Positions 62,485 through 64,000 of a DNA stretch of 64,000 nucleotides are shown in pieces. Location: positions 186,001 through 250,000 of the forward strand of contig NZ_BCVE01000007.1 in NCBI RefSeq assembly GCF_001591585.1. Reading direction: 5' to 3'. Each line of letters begins with the position of its first letter. Position 1 is the first letter of the stretch. The DNA comes from Niallia circulans NBRC 13626. GTDB lineage: Bacteria > Bacillota > Bacilli > Bacillales > Cytobacillaceae. A model generated the notes under the pieces. That model was given only the letters and a program-made list of their open reading frames with translations. It searched no databases and was not told where the DNA came from. A program made the position numbers and the translations under genes.

Positions 62485-62582
62485 GAGACTTTTAAATAAA
62501 ACTAAAGGTCCAATCAGTGAAGTTGAATATTTTTGGTTTAATTTTCGTTGGGAAATTTATTGGATAATAAAGGAGTCGGAAA

Positions 62583-62692
62583 AATAAAGCAGCCTGCATG
62601 CTCGAAGAGTTTCTATGGGAGTGGCGTGAGAACGGTGTCGTCTAACAGGAGAACTCACCGCTCGCCCCATGGAAATCAAGGTGTATCAGGCA
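62583..62692 (+). repeat. Structured intergenic repeat, copy 3 of 3
   Basis: More diverged homologue of 4600-4712. TC(T)ATG (62611-62616) pairs with CATGGA (62668-62673), again with a bulged T, and CGGTG (62632-62636) pairs with CACCG (62655-62659). It lies between yteA and glgP. Confidence 0.6.
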
Positions 62693-62729
62693 TGAATTAA
62701 ACTACAAACCTTCTTTTTTTAATGAATAA

Positions 62730-62787
62730 AAAAACCAAACAATTATACGAAGCTTATTAGCATCTCCGTAAAATTGCTCGGTTTTTG
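62730..62787. terminator. Terminator of yteA and glgP (3'-hairpin family member C)
   Basis: CCAAACAATT-ATACG pairs with CGTA-AATTGCTCGG, loop with CTTATTAGCATCTC; T-run on the plus side, long A-run on the other. Related to 51693-51752. Confidence 0.82.
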
Positions 62788-62824
62788 GCTGAATTTCTTT
62801 ATATCCCAGCCTGCTTCTAAACAA

Positions 62825-64000
62825 TTAAATATAAGGTTTTATACGCCAAATTTCCTCTGCATATTCCTTTATTGTTCGATCGCTTGAAAAATGGCCCGAC
62901 ATCGCAATATTTACAATGCTTTTTCGCAGCCAGTCTTGTTTATTCTTAAATGCTTGGTTCACCTTTTCATGAATGCTTGCATAAGAATTAAAATCTTTTA
63001 ATACAAAGAACTGATCATTCTCAATTAGTAACGAATCAAAAATAGGATCGAATTCACCCACTGGATGATCATAAAAACCATTTTTTAATTGATTCACTAC
63101 TTCATGAATTCTATCATCATGGTAAAAATACTCTCGAGAGCTGTAGCCACCATTTTGATAAAGCTCTAATACTTGATCTGCATTCATCCCAAAGATGAAA
63201 ATATTATCATCTCCCACTAATTCATGCATTTCAATGTTTGCTCCATCCATTGTTCCAAGTGTCAATGCACCATTCATCATAAATTTCATATTACCAGTGC
63301 CCGACGCTTCTTTACTTGCGGTGGAGATTTGCTCACTTACATCAGCAGCTGGAAAAATATGTTCCGCTAAGGAAACTCGATAATTTTCTATAAAAACAAC
63401 CTTTAATTTATTTTGTATCCTTTTATCATTGTTAACCTTATGAGCAACTGTATTAATTAATTTAATAATCTTTTTTGCATAATAATATCCCGGTGATGCC
63501 TTTGCTCCGAAAATAAACGTTCTAGGCTCCATATCAATGGATGGATCTTCTCTTAATTTATTATAAAGAGACATGATGTGCAAAATATTTAATAATTGTC
63601 TTTTATAAGCATGCAGTCTCTTTACTTGAACATCAAAAATAGAGGAAGGATCTACAAGAATTCCATTTTTCTCCTTGATTATCTTTGCAAGTCTTTCCTT
63701 ATTACTTTGCTTAATTGCTGCGAGATTTTCTTGTAAACTAGCATCTTCTTGATAATTTAATAATTCCCTTAATGATTCTGGCTGATTGACCCATTTATCA
63801 CCAATTATATTAGAAATTAAGTTTGTAAGCTTAGGATTTGCCTTTATTAGCCACCTTCTATGAGTAATTCCATTCGTTTTATTATTAAACTTTTCTGGAT
63901 AGAAGGCATAAAAATCAGCCATTTCTCGTTTCTTCAAAATTTCTGTATGAATTTCCGCTACTCCATTTACACTATAGCTACCCACTAATGCTAAATGGGC
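62825..64000 (-). CDS. glgP: Glycogen phosphorylase, C-terminal part (start outside window)
   Basis: The frame is open to the right edge (first visible residues AHLALVGSYSVNG), leaving 391 residues of the GT35 C-terminal half. PLP lysine lies in EASGTGNMKFMMNGALTLG. KLKVVFIENYRVSLAEHIFPAADVSEQISTA and TNGITHRRW are typical. It releases glucose-1-phosphate from glycogen and is normally last in glgBCDAP, so the glg operon probably continues to the right. Confidence 0.95.
   Translation of the reverse strand, partial: AHLALVGSYSVNGVAEIHTEILKKREMADFYAFYPEKFNNKTNGITHRRWLIKANPKLTNLISNIIGDKWVNQPESLRELLNYQEDASLQENLAAIKQSNKERLAKIIKEKNGILVDPSSIFDVQVKRLHAYKRQLLNILHIMSLYNKLREDPSIDMEPRTFIFGAKASPGYYYAKKIIKLINTVAHKVNNDKRIQNKLKVVFIENYRVSLAEHIFPAADVSEQISTASKEASGTGNMKFMMNGALTLGTMDGANIEMHELVGDDNIFIFGMNADQVLELYQNGGYSSREYFYHDDRIHEVVNQLKNGFYDHPVGEFDPIFDSLLIENDQFFVLKDFNSYASIHEKVNQAFKNKQDWLRKSIVNIAMSGHFSSDRTIKEYAEEIWRIKPYI

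Noticed and set aside
1-64000. Search for prophage, defence systems, tRNA or rRNA genes
   Set aside because: No integrase, phage structural gene, restriction, toxin-antitoxin or RNA-gene pattern was seen; a tRNAscan or DefenseFinder run would confirm this.

Overview
The window is a piece of chromosome from an AT-rich, endospore-forming Firmicute of the family Bacillaceae. It resembles Bacillus in the broad sense; a Niallia- or Cytobacillus-type genome is plausible, but the species cannot be fixed from the sequence alone. The support is gene content and order matching the ytx-ytp-yto-ytm-ytl-ytf-leuS-ytq-metK-men-glg section of the Bacillus subtilis map, strong GGAGG ribosome sites, a T-box leader before leuS, an S-box leader before metK, and small Bacillus-only proteins (YtzB, YtzC, YtzE, YtzH, Cse60, YtxGHJ). 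I saw no rRNA, tRNA, prophage, CRISPR array or defence island.

Layout. 1-9 kb: end of an FtsA-like ATPase gene, the stress genes ytxG-ytxH-ytxJ behind a sigma-B-type promoter, aminopeptidase ampS, a deleted IS1182 relic, murC and the DNA translocase sftA. 9.5-24.5 kb: ytpQ, ytpP, a DUF84 NTPase, ytoP, ytzB, trmB, ytzH, ytmP, pullulanase amyX, ytlQ, thpR, dat, pepV, a NUDIX gene, ytzE and ytzG. 24.5-31.5 kb: lipid II flippase ytgP, ytfP, cse60, a rhodanese and leuS with its T-box. 31.5-37 kb: an accessory patch with a Gfo/Idh relic, a GNAT gene, nanE, a broken RpiR-type regulator, an amidase, a phosphatase and an MFS transporter. 37-49 kb: ytzC, the tRNA-modification pair ytqA-ytqB (mnmL-mnmM), the ytpA-ytpB lipid pair, a C39-like protease, asnB, metK with a SAM riboswitch, ytmB, ytmA and ytkD. 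49-64 kb: a TSUP permease, cardiolipin synthase, luxS, yidD, a carbonic anhydrase, a DUF1540 protein, a FAD oxidoreductase, the menaquinone cluster menF-D-H-B-E, yteA and the start of glgP at the right edge.

Functional themes are cell-envelope synthesis (murC, ytgP, dat, cls, yidD), translation and tRNA modification (leuS, trmB, mnmL-mnmM, ytzG), the methyl cycle and signalling (metK, luxS), menaquinone synthesis, alpha-glucan use (amyX, glgP) and redox or stress defence (ytxGHJ, ytpP, ytkD). Most of the window is conserved core.

The least explained signals are outside genes. One is a family of about 100-bp intergenic repeats in three copies, whose changes preserve base pairing around a bulged base. 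Another is a set of related hairpins at gene 3' ends. The others are the decayed amino-sugar locus and the absence of menC from the end of the men cluster, where a FAD oxidoreductase sits instead. I found no convincing new multi-gene system.
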